32,404 nucleotides of DNA from Chara braunii (lineage: Eukaryota; Streptophyta; Charophyceae; Charales; Characeae), in the NCBI GenBank assembly GCA_003427395.1, contig BFEA01000159.1, forward strand, positions 1,272,387 to 1,304,790, given 5' to 3'. Shown piece by piece: positions 8,837 to 16,989 of this stretch. Below the pieces are notes generated by a model, which saw nothing but the letters and a program-made list of their open reading frames with translations, was not told the origin of the DNA and ran no database searches. How positions within the stretch are numbered: the stretch's first letter is position 1; each line of letters starts with the position of its first letter. The translations under genes and the position numbers were made by a program.

Positions 8837-8956
8837 GATTTTTTTGGTTGAAGTAGGCGGCCTCGATTTTTTTGGTTGAAGTAGGACGCCCGCGTGTGAT
8901 TTTTTTGGTTGAAGTAGGAGGCCCGCGTGTGATTTTTTTGGTTGAAGTAGGCGGCC
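8837..8956. repeat. Four-copy tandem repeat, 28-33 bp unit
   Basis: The unit GATTTTTTTGGTTGAAGTAG begins at 8837, 8865, 8898 and 8931, followed by a variable GC-rich spacer (mostly ggcccgcgtgt). The core is identical in all four copies, which suggests recent slippage-type expansion. On the minus strand it reads as repeated TSTKKI peptides, a trivial consequence of a repeat unit that is often a multiple of three. Confidence 0.92.
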
Positions 8957-9625
8957 GGTCTAGTCGACCGGCCCGGACCATGTTACGGGTCTGGTTAGGG
9001 GTAAAAGTCCGTTCCCTTTCCTGTTCTTTGGTCGGGGCGCGCGACCGGTGGTAGGATTGGCGCACCGATAGGCGTACGGGACGGTCGGGGTGCAGGCTGG
9101 TAGGCCGGCGCGGACGCCTAGGGGCCGGGGGTGCCAATGTGGGATGAAAAGGGTGGTCAAGGCGGTATCTTAGCCCGGAGCGCCGTGTGGCACCACTTTA
9201 TATGGGAAGCCACGCCTGCTGGTCACAGGCTTGGGCTTAGCCCCATTGGTTATGACATTGGACTTGTACGCAGTGGAAGCAAGGATCGAGGCCAACAGCG
9301 TGCAGCGGGGCAGCGAAGGAGCGCGGCAGAAAGGCTTGATGGGTTGATGGGGCCGTGGAACTATCCCCCTCGCCTCTTGCAACTATGGGGGCGGCGGTTT
9401 CCGCCCGACTGCCGCATGTCTTGCGGGGTTTTATATATTTATTTACGTATGGCTTATTTATTTCGAATTTTTGTTACTATAATTTTTCGCACCCGTATGC
9501 GGACACGAGACTCCCATGAGCTATTGAGACGTGAACCGGTGCTTGGGCCCCGATGACGGAACTTGGTGGGTAAAACCAAGTATTCCGAAGTACCTGGGGT
9601 CGGTTGCCTCAGTGGCCCAGGCTGT
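8957..9625. other. GC-rich region without recognised gene
   Basis: GC-rich sequence with short overlapping open frames on both strands and none convincing. An AT-rich island at 9425-9490 (TTTTATATATTTATTT) could act as a TATA element or belong to an LTR, but no partner sequence was found. Confidence 0.5.
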
Positions 9626-9626
9626 G

Positions 9627-10135
9627 CCCTCCGGGGCACCGGTTAAAGCTGCGCAGAGGTGGTGTGCTAAAATCGAAGAAGGGGGCCGGATGCACGCGGA
9701 ACTTGGAGGGGCCGCAGGGGTGCTGACGCGGCAGGAGTCCTATGGGGCGTCCGTAAAAGTTGGGGTGATGCAGGAAAGATCTGCTGGGCCGCTGCGTGGG
9801 GCCAATGCTCGTGACAACCGGGATGAACCCGGACGTAATGAAGGGCAGGCGCGCGCACGAGGGTCAGAGGCCGAGTGGCCTTTGGTGCGACAACGGGGCA
9901 TTACCGCGGCAGGAGTCCTTCGGGCCATCCGCTAAGGCAGGAGGGATACGGGGAGATTCGCAGACCCACGGCGTAAAGATCGCGCGTGAAGATCCGAGAC
10001 GAACCCGGACGCGAATCAAGCCGGAGGCGGGTGGTAGGCGAAGAGGCTGCGCCGTTGGGGAGCGTTGCAAGGTGCGGCCTCGATTTAGTCCCTTGGAGCA
10101 TCTGTTAAAAATCGGTCCGACACAGGGAAGACCTG
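9627..10135. repeat. Degenerate tandem repeat, about 175-178 bp period
   Basis: A block of the form GCAGGAGTCC-T-GGG--ATCCG-TAA occurs at 9731, 9909 and, more diverged, 10082 (AGTCCCTTGGAGCATCTGTTAA). Each is followed by a G-rich stretch with GGGAGA/GGAAGA. GAACCCGGACG also repeats with the same offset (9825 and 10003). A further partial copy of the core lies at 9627. The period is near nucleosome length, as in some satellites. Long open frames here (9531-9935, 9864-10190) result from low stop density in GC-rich DNA. Confidence 0.65.
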
Positions 10136-10161
10136 CGTGACCTCGTGGGCGGCCTGGCATG

Positions 10162-10167
10162 TATAAA
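10162..10167 (+). promoter_or_regulatory. TATAAA box candidate
   Basis: TATAAA in a GC-rich context immediately after the 9.7-10.1 kb repeat, followed after about 30 bp by a C/T-rich stretch. The form suits a polymerase II core promoter, but no downstream gene is recognisable. Confidence 0.3.
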
Positions 10168-10199
10168 GACGGGAGCACCTCTGCTATCACCCGTTTCGT

Positions 10200-11160
10200 C
10201 GTTTGCCCCGACGCTTTTTAACTGGGTCATTGTAGAGACGGACGCGCTGTGCTGTTCTCGGCCGCGGGGTGCTGATTCAGGGTGATGTCAACAAGAGGGG
10301 AGAAATAGGACGAACGTGGGAACTGATTGGGGCAAGTACGTCCGACAGCAGTGATGGTGGGAGTAGGCGCTGTGGAAGGGAGAAAGCTGGTGTGATTGTT
10401 GGCGATTTTTGATGAGGGAAGAACGAAATCCGGGGTTTTGGGGCCGGGCGAGTCAGGTGGAAGAGATGGTTTTGACTATGAGGTGGCAGTTTTGAAGGGA
10501 GATAGAAACAAAGTTGCGCCAGGATATGGTGGAGGGCTAACGGCAGGAGGGGAAAGGTGATATGATCCACCCGATAGGGCCGATAGGGGGTGACGCCAGG
10601 TAAGGGGGAAGTTGGAGTGAAGGTTTTCAGGCATGGCGAGCGTGGTGTTCACATTAGTTTGGCGTTAGAGTAGTGCGAAGGGTGTTAGTGGAGAGGGGAG
10701 GTGCGTGGAAGTGACGAGGCGGCGAAGACAGTAAACGGAAAAGGGGTTGACTCGCCTGAAGCTGGGCGAAAAATAGGCGGGCTGAGGTGTGGGTTACGGA
10801 TTGTGGGATGTCACGATTCTGATTCTATAGTTGGGTTGGGTAGAGCGTTAGTAGGATTTGAGTGGGGGAAGAAACGGGGTGTGCTGCGGTGCCGGGAGAA
10901 GGAAAACACGAATATGACAATGAACCTTTCCGCTTTCTAGCGGAAGATTCATTCCGATTGTTGTTTAGCCTGTGGACAGAAGCAACACGAGGGCAGCGCG
11001 CGATAGTAAGCTTACCTGTTGGTCGGCGGATCGCTGTGGGAATAACCGCGCCTCATGGGTTGCAGCGAATAGCTTCATAATCCAGCAGAGGGTTCATGCT
11101 AAACTTGCACACTGACCGACTGCGGGGTCGGCGTGTGGAACCGCGAGGTTGCGGACGCGA
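10200..11160. other. Purine-rich region without recognised gene
   Basis: The plus strand is strongly G/A-rich from about 10280 to 10900. The complementary strand therefore shows a 97-codon Pro/Leu/Ser-rich frame (10570-10277) that looks compositional. I see no domain, RNA gene or repeat that I can support. Confidence 0.45.
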
Positions 11161-11164
11161 GTTC

Positions 11165-11468
11165 AGATCCAGCGGGCTCGGGTGGTAGGGCTAATAAGTG
11201 GCACTGAGGAGGCCTTGGGCTCGATCCCCGTTTGCCCCGCACAGGTGGGGGAGCTTGGCGCCGGCCGCATAGAGGCATGCCATCAGTTGACTGCTGTAGG
11301 GGCAGGCAGAGCAGCCGGTTAGGCTGCTGATACTTCTACCATGGGCTTGTAGATTTCAACAGGCGAGACAAAACCTGCTGCTGGTGCGGAGTAATCTGCG
11401 GGTACCAAGCGGGTAGAGGCTGTTGAGGTTTGAACGCAGTGGCCGGACTATAAAAAAAAAAAAAAAAA
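11165..11468 (+). mobile_element. SINE-like unit with tRNA-related head and poly(A)
   Basis: At 11175-11190 GCTCGGGTGGTAGGGC resembles the tRNA A-box region (GCTCAGTTGGTAGAGC type). At 11216-11229 GGGCTCGATCCCC resembles the B box (GGTTCGANNCC). The distance of about 40 bases is right for a tRNA. A body of about 220 bp follows without coding potential and ends in a 17-base poly(A) at 11452-11468. That is the organisation of a tRNA-derived SINE transcribed by polymerase III. No target duplication was established. Confidence 0.45.
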
Positions 11469-11478
11469 GCTGCTGCCG

Positions 11479-11535
11479 CAGCTTGGTGGAGTGGTCATAA
11501 AAGGGGTATTGCTGCGAGTTAGGGGTTCGGCCGGC
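11479..11535 (+). other. Second tRNA-like head (A box/B box)
   Basis: CTTGGTGGAGTGGTCA (11481-11496) resembles the A-box region of class II tRNAs (GGCCGAGTGGT). GGGTTCGGCC (11523-11532) resembles a B box. It starts ten bases after the poly(A) of the preceding SINE-like unit, so it may be the head of a second, truncated SINE. The cloverleaf does not close, so it is not called as a tRNA gene. Confidence 0.35.
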
Positions 11536-11854
11536 AAAGTTACTTCACAGTCTGACTTCAGCGCTGATCAAGCTGTCCCATTGGCCACCACTGTGGGGCC
11601 CTCAGGCGCGTCAAGGATTCAAGGCCCTCTCATGCGAGTTTGAAAGCACCCTTTCTGGATCTGAGGGTCTCAGCTTTCTTTTTTTGTCCTCTCACTCTAA
11701 GTCTTGTCCTTTGGTACTGAGAGGAGGGTGGCAGGCGGGCGTGTGGCCCGTAACCCACGCCAAGGCCTTCGTGGGAGGTCGCCCCACCGATTGCGGGAGC
11801 TCTGCGCCTTAGTCCCGGAGGCACGGAACTGAGTGCTAATTCCTTGACTCCCTC

Positions 11855-11860
11855 TATAAA
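11855..11860 (+). promoter_or_regulatory. TATA box candidate upstream of the hairpin array
   Basis: CTCTATAAAC at 11853-11862 is a good plant-type TATA element, preceded by a pyrimidine-rich stretch (11670-11690). It lies about 240 bp upstream of the hairpin family at 12102-13155, so it could drive a non-coding transcript. CTCTATAA is also the core of the hairpin loop, so it may instead be a decayed repeat copy. Confidence 0.3.
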
Positions 11861-12842
11861 CCCAACTATAACCCCTACCCGTACATCTTTCTACGTTTGA
11901 CTGAGCGTATTGTGTGGATCCTGTACTCTGATTTTGGTTTGACTGTCAGGACTTAAGTCAGCTTGAAGTAAAGGAGTGTGTGTGCAATCTCAATTTTTGG
12001 TTTGTTGATTGCCTGAAAGCACACTATGAATGAGATGGGTTGCATCTGGGGGGAGGTTGGGAGGAAGACAGTATTGTGTGTAGATTGACTGGGTCACTAA
12101 GGCTGGGAGGTCCCCTTAAGTTTGGGGAAGCCCAGCGCTTTGTTTATTCTTGGATTGCATGGAGCCTCAGGCCGCTTTATAAGTTTAGGTAGCCTGAAGC
12201 TCTGGAGGCTAGGATGTCCCCATAAGTTTGGGTAGACCTGGTGCTGTGACTTGCTTGGAGGGTCAGGACGCTCTATAAGTTTAGGCGTCCTAGCTGCTCT
12301 GACTTGTGGGGGTTTGACTGTGGGTGCCTTTCGGGAACCCAAGGCGCTCTATAAGTTTAGGTACCTTGGGTTGCCTTGTTCTATTTGGAGGTCTCTCAGT
12401 TTCTTTGGTTCTGAACAAGAAGGTCTGAACTGCTCTATAAGTTTCAGTGGTTCAACCCTTTTCTTATTTTGTTCTGAGGGAGTAATTCTGGCAAGGGACA
12501 GGCCGCTCTATAAGTTTAGGTAGCCTGTCTCACTGCCTCACACAGAGTGGACCAGAGAGAAACGAACCTGGCTGAGGATCAGACCGCTCTATAAGTTTAG
12601 GTAGTCTGACCGAATGCCTCGCACATGTTGGAACCCAATGGATATAACTTGGCTATATTGTATTACTATGCTATTACGAACAGGATGGTCAGACCGCTCT
12701 ATAAGTTTAGGTAGCTTGACTATAGCTTATCATAACTGAAGAGAGTACAATTAAAGAGATATAATTGAAAGTAAACTTGGGCAGGCTGAGTAGGGTTCTA
12801 AGTTGAGCGGCTCAGTCTTATGTCCTTTTGAAGACTAAGTTC

Positions 12843-12860
12843 ATATATATATATATATAT
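12843..12860. repeat. (AT)n microsatellite
   Basis: Nine AT units, about 100 bp from the longer AT tract (12958-12978) that replaces part of a hammerhead remnant. Confidence 0.95.
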
Positions 12861-12930
12861 CGTCAAATAGAACTGCCCGGTAAACCGTAGGCAGAGAGGG
12901 AGAAGAGGACAACAAACGAGGGGCTGTGAC

Positions 12931-12997
12931 AAACTGTTTCGTCGGAGTTTCACCGACTATATATATATATATATATATTTTGGCTATTTAAACAGTT
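12931..12997 (-). ncRNA. Hammerhead ribozyme remnant with (AT)n in place of the catalytic box
   Basis: The minus strand begins with AACUGU plus a U at the cleavage position (stem III, 12991-12997) and a short stem I region. At 12978-12958 an (AT) microsatellite occupies the place of CUGAUGA. Stem II is intact: GUCGG, loop UGAAACU, CCGAC (12957-12941). GAAA and ACAGUU then close stem III (12940-12932, 6 bp). Stem II sequence and spacing match the hammerhead at 8147-8203, so the two are homologous. Here the GAAA box is intact while CUGAUGA is lost, the reverse of the first copy. It cannot cleave as it stands. Confidence 0.7.
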
Positions 12998-13443
12998 CAG
13001 GGCGACGAAAGTGGTCTAGTAATATGCCCAAGGAAGAGAGAAGTAAATGTGCCCTCTGTTTGTGTATACCTGGCCAAGTCAGAACGCTCTATAAGTTTAG
13101 GTATTCTGACTTTGGGTCTGGCTAAGTTGGGTGCGCTCTGTAAGTTCAGGTGCCCTGACCTATGCCTTATGTAAGTTGGGTATCGGGGGATAACTCGTTG
13201 AGAGATCATGAACTATGGTTTGTTCAGATTGGCTTGGGGATGGTGAGAGTACTTACCCTTGTGGTTTGGCCTGCATGTGGCTGAGTGAGGTTACTACTTG
13301 GTCTGGGTTTCAGGTTGACAAGTAGTTGCTTTAGAGGCTCGCCACGTGCTAAAGCGATAGGAGCTAGGTCAATTCCTGCATTTTCTGAGCTGACTATATT
13401 TTACTTAGATCAATTCTTGCATTTTCTGGGATCTTTTGTTATA

Positions 13444-13975
13444 CTTGGCTTTGTATAAATCTTGCCAAGCTACTTTCTCTGCGGGAAGCGCTGCCGAAAT
13501 TTCTACGAATCCAGGGAGTTAGTCAACTTTTGACTTGTCAAAGTTCAACTTATCTATTCTTTATATCTGACTTAGTAAAAATTTGGAAAGTCTCCTTTTT
13601 TTAAAGGGAGTGCTGCCCAAATTATTGCTAATTCAGGGGGTTAGACAAAATTGGACTTTGAGAAGTCAGGGTTATTTCCAGAGTGCTGCCGAAATTTCTG
13701 CAAACTAAGAAGTTAGTCAAAACTTGTCTAAGTTGAACTCAAGTTGCCTTGTGAGTTCATATCTGACCTAGTATAAATTTGGGAAGTCTCCCTTTCTAGA
13801 GGAAGTGTTGTCCAAATTTTTACTAATTCAGGGAGTTAGACAGAATCTGGCTTTCCAGAGTTGGAGATCATTTTTGTTTTCATATTTAGGCTGATATAAA
13901 CTTTGGAGAGACACTCTTCCTACGGGAAGCGCTGCCGAACTTTTCTTGATTTAGAGGAGCTAGATTATATTTTGA
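13444..13975. repeat. Tandem repeat (about 122 bp) with hairpins related to the preceding family
   Basis: The block CTGCC-AAATT--T--AATTCAGGG-GTTAG-CAAA occurs at 13491, 13613, 13686, 13808 and 13932 (spacings 122, 73, 122, 124). Before most copies sits a hairpin with a T-A-TATAAATTTGG loop: CTTGGC/GCCAAG (13444-13469), GACTT/AAGTC (13569-13592), GACTT/AAGTC (13654-13667, short loop), GACCT/AAGTC (13764-13788, one mismatch). The loop TATAAATTTGG resembles TATAAGTTTAGG of the 12.1-13.1 kb hairpins. A second small hairpin (for example CTTCC-TAC-GGGAAG, 13916-13929) follows in some copies. No coding potential is evident. Confidence 0.65.
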
Positions 13976-14170
13976 CAAATGGTGATTCCGACGATCCACC
14001 CTGAATAGGGGAGATTCAGCCACGGTCTGCCTTTGCTTTGGGCACCGCCTCGAGGTAGATTTAGGCTTAGCTAACTATGAGAATTTGAGTGAGAATATGT
14101 TATGGAGTTGTATTCTCCATACGCTCATTATCTCAGCTTGGGGATTGATCTGTCATGTGTTACAGGTCGT

Positions 14171-14268
14171 CTTGATCGTTCGATTCAAGATCAAGACTAG
14201 ATTCAACTTGATCCTTGAAGGATCGTCTTCTGTTATCACTGATAACAGGTCGGTTGCCGATTCGTCGG
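14171..14268. other. Cluster of perfect stem-loops
   Basis: In less than 100 bp there are CTTGATC (14171-14177), GATCAAG (14189-14195) and CTTGATC (14207-14213), which can pair alternatively. Then come GATCCTTGAAGGATC (14210-14224), CTGTTATC-ACT-GATAACAG (14230-14248) and CCGA-TTCG-TCGG (14257-14268). Three mutually exclusive or consecutive helices followed by a UUCG-type tetraloop hairpin suggest a folded RNA. No promoter or gene is attached. Confidence 0.7.
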
Positions 14269-14940
14269 TCTTCGACTCAATTTCAACTTATTCCCCATAC
14301 TCAACCTAAAAGGCTTTAGCCCTGGTGGTTTTTACTGTTTGTTAAGGGTTTCACCCGGACTTTTATTGAATGGTCATTTAACAAAGGTACTGAGTATTTA
14401 ATTGAGGTTGATTAGACTGGCAGTTGGGACTTGCATGGCTAAAGCAAAGGGGTATGAACATAGAGAATGGTTGGGGTTGACTCCGTGTAGTGCGTGTTTT
14501 GTCGCTTGATTCGTGGTGTGGTTGCAGGTATGTCCTGTGGCTCGGATTTGGATTTGAGTTGCCTGCGATTTCATACACATATACATGGTTGTGAGGAGTC
14601 TCACTGTACCTGTGAGAAGTGATCGTCATAACTTTATCCCCCTTCCGTATGTGTGCATGGATATACGTATGATGAGTGTTCGGGAGGCTTAAGAGGCCAT
14701 GTTAAAAACCGCGTGAGAGTTGGGATTGAGGGACAAGGAAGACCCTCCCTTCTGCCTATTTGCATCTTGGGGCTTTCTTAGTCGGACATTGGTCCTGGAC
14801 CGGGATTCGAGGTCCTTGTCCAAGACATCCCAAGCCCTAGGCCCTGAAGAGGAAGAGCCTCCCCTTGCATGGAGCCTATTTACTTTGGCCGGCGGGACAC
14901 TCCACCCGAAAGGTGGGAACGTCGCGAGGGTCGAACGGCG
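14269..14940. other. No gene recognised
   Basis: Short open frames at 14378-14629 (minus) and 14720-14983 (plus) have no recognisable domain or plausible composition. Nothing else stands out except moderately GC-rich sequence. Confidence 0.45.
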
Positions 14941-14943
14941 TGT

Positions 14944-15012
14944 CCTTCAGCCGTTCAATATCGTGAGGGGTAACCCCTCGTGATGAGTTCCTTCAGCCAT
15001 TCAATATCGCGA
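14944..15012. repeat. Short direct repeat around a palindrome
   Basis: CCTTCAGCC-TTCAATATCG-GAGG occurs at 14944 and 14990. Between them GAGGGG-TAA-CCCCTC is a perfect hairpin (about 14965-14979). Confidence 0.75.
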
Positions 15013-15065
15013 GGCCTAAGCCGCGGTTACCACATATGATTGGCATCAGTGGTTGGCATAGGGTT

Positions 15066-15751
15066 GGCCTGCGGCCGCGTAATTTTATATCAGAGTCCTG
15101 CGCGCGATGCCTCTCCGCCCCGGCGTCTAAAAGTTATGGGACCACCGGGCTTGCGCGTAGGCGAAGCGCTGGGGATTATTATAAGCCGCCGACACCGCCT
15201 ATAGAGGGGAAGTGTGTCCCAAGGCCATGAGTTGTTTTGTTTTAAAGGTCAGGGGACCTTTGCCCTACCCCCTCTTCTTAGGGGTCGTGCGAGTCTTGTT
15301 GCTTCTTGGAGATTTTTATGGTTGGACGTTGTATTCCGTGGCAGTCGTCAAAGTCAAACCCCTTGACTTTCGCCCAGGCCTCGAGGAGGACTCACCCCTA
15401 GGGCCGCGAGAGGCGACTACCACCACAGGCATGGGCCTGTGTACCACCCGCTCTGCATAAGGGTGCAGAAGAGGGTGTGTGGCCTTCAACTGCGCATGGC
15501 GGTTGCTCAGCGTCGAGAGATTAACCCTCAAGGCGCGTGTCAGCCGGCACTTGAGTGTCTAAGGCGACCCTCGAGAGTAACGAGGACCTCATGAGTAGGG
15601 GTACTACATAGTACTCCATTATTGCGACTGCTTGCGTACGCATGCATTACGAGTTGATATGAGTTAGCCCTGCATCCGCGCGGTTTTATATTAAGTTTCG
15701 CGCGCGACGCCTACCCGATTTCTGCATTGGAGAGTTATGGGATGGCTACCG
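15066..15751. repeat. Dispersed duplicated module (two copies, offset about 605 bp)
   Basis: Copies at 15066-15146 and 15671-15751 share a GCG-CCGCG start, a TTTTATAT box, GCGCGCGAYGCCT and finally AGTTATGGGA. The order and spacing agree, but identity is moderate. The TTTTATAT box followed by GC-rich DNA resembles a core promoter, so LTR or promoter fragments are possible. Confidence 0.55.
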
Positions 15752-16432
15752 AGGGGCTAGGAGCGTTGTCGCGTTGTTCGTGTTGTACCGTATTGTATGC
15801 ATGTGTGTGTGTTCTACTTTTTTCTGTGTTCGTAGAGTGGTGTGCGCGTGGTGTGTGGGATGCGTCCTAGTCGACCGACGTCGAGCCGCGCTTGGGGCTT
15901 CAGCCCCCCCAAGATGTCGGTTCGCGTGCAGGTCCGATAGGCGTATTACCGCGCGTACCCCCTATGCTACAGCGAACGAGAAACGCCCTCGGCTGGTTCA
16001 CCTCTGCGATTGCAACCGAGTAGCTTTCGTACTGTGGAATGGTAGCTCGACGGGGATACGCCCATTGAAGGAAGGTGACAGCTCCCTTAAGGTGGAGGTA
16101 AGTTGTGCCTCGTGTAGGCCCTATCCTGTCGTAGGGGCTCGCGAGAGGTATGGCTGGCGCACTCTGCCGGAGCGGCCTTAGGAAGCTCCATCTGTGTGTT
16201 CGTGACAAGGTCGGTCCAACTCCTGCGTGACGCGGCCGAGAGGGTCCCGCGCTGCCGCGTGCGGTGCCGGACCGATGCGCTCGACAGCGAGGGATCGTTG
16301 GCCGCCGTGGTAAACGTTTTTCCCTTTTCTGGGAGGCATCTGAGGCGGGGGTTCGCTGCCTGAGGGGCCGACCCTGCTAACGACTCGGAGCGGACCGCTT
16401 ATGCGGGGGGATACCATGCTGTTGTGGTGGAG

Positions 16433-16970
16433 CCACAACAAAAAAAAATTCCAGAATTAAATAATCATTCTAAAGTAAAATTACATTCTAAGTTTCAAAT
16501 TTTTATTCCATTTTAAAAAAAGTCATTCCAATTTTAAAATTTTTCGTCTTACTTGAAAACTTTCCTTCCAAGAATGGGGTATCCCTTCTTATTCGAACTA
16601 CATGCTAAAGATGGAATGAAAGTTTGGATGAGTTCATGAAATATTTTAATTGGATTATCATTATAAGTAAGAATTTTCAATCATAATTTTTCATAAATAT
16701 GTTAATCCAATCTAAATTAGAAAATATTTGTTGTAGTAAAATGAAAGTTTAATTAAAATATTTCATAAAGTCGTCCAGACTTCCATTCCATCTTGAACAA
16801 ATAGATGTAGTTGGAAGAGAAAACTCATATTTAGACGGGAACTTATCAAATAAAATTGAAAATTTTAGAATTGGACAAACACTGGAATGATAATTTATAA
16901 ATATGAGAGATTTTTTTTTTTTATGGAATGTTTTTTCAACTTTCATTTCTCGTGGGAGTTTTTGTGTTGC
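16433..16970. mobile_element. AT-rich foldback MITE
   Basis: A 538-bp AT-rich island in GC-rich surroundings folds on itself around about 16701. Most clearly, AAGATGGAATG and GAAATATTTTAATT at 16608-16655 face their inverted copies at 16750-16794. The ends also match: ACAACAAAAA at the left and CAACACAAAAA as the reverse complement of the right end. Arms of about 250 bp reach almost to the centre. No transposase is present, so it would depend on another element. The target duplication was not determined. The right border ends in tttttgtgttgcag, which also fits a splice acceptor. Confidence 0.75.
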
Positions 16971-16989
16971 AGACCGACTTCTGATATCC

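Larger units (their letters stand above)
12102..13155. repeat. Family of about 11 hairpins: conserved loop, covarying stems
   Basis: The loop consensus CGCTCTATAAGTTTAGGTA recurs about every 40-110 bp, with one larger gap. Each copy is enclosed by a stem of different sequence that remains complementary. Examples: GACAGGC/GCCTGTC (12497-12529), AACCCAAGG/CCTTGGGTT (12336-12372), AAGTCAGAA/TTCTGACTT (13076-13112), TCAGAC/GTCTGA (12579-12609), AGGACG/CGTCCT (12265-12291), TGAAC/GTTCA (12426-12454), GAGCCTCAGGC with GCCTGAAGCTC (12162-12202), GCTGGG/CCCAGC (12102-12136). Weaker copies are at 12205-12240, 12688-12720 and 13129-13155. A conserved loop with compensatory stems is the signature of selected RNA structure or of a hairpin-type mobile unit. 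Minus-strand frames over these copies repeat PKLIERP, a by-product of the loop. Confidence 0.85.

Noticed and set aside
1131-9100. LTR pair of the minus-strand chromovirus
   Set aside because: I compared the flanks of gag and of the chromodomain and could not find a matching pair; a systematic self-alignment would be needed.
9531-10190. Overlapping frames of 100-140 codons on both strands
   Set aside because: GC-rich repeat DNA has few stops. The frames run through the 178-bp repeat and differ between copies.
10186-10225. GTCG...CGACGAAAC on the minus strand resembling hammerhead stem II plus GAAAC
   Set aside because: There is no CUGAUGA at the expected place and no complementary strand for stem III, so the match is limited to a short hairpin next to GAAAC.
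10277-10570. Minus-strand 97-codon Pro/Leu/Ser-rich frame
   Set aside because: Explained by the pyrimidine-rich strand; no domain, no neighbouring gene structure.
11170-11535. Functional tRNA genes
   Set aside because: A- and B-box-like motifs are present, but acceptor and anticodon stems do not close.
12097-12523. Frames with repeated PKLIERP (minus) or CSI/ALYKFR (plus) peptides
   Set aside because: The peptides come from the conserved hairpin loop in varying frames. Complementary stems explain the pattern better than protein coding.
12102-13155. CRISPR array
   Set aside because: Repeat spacing is irregular, the repeats carry variable paired stems, there are no cas genes and the context is a eukaryotic nuclear genome.
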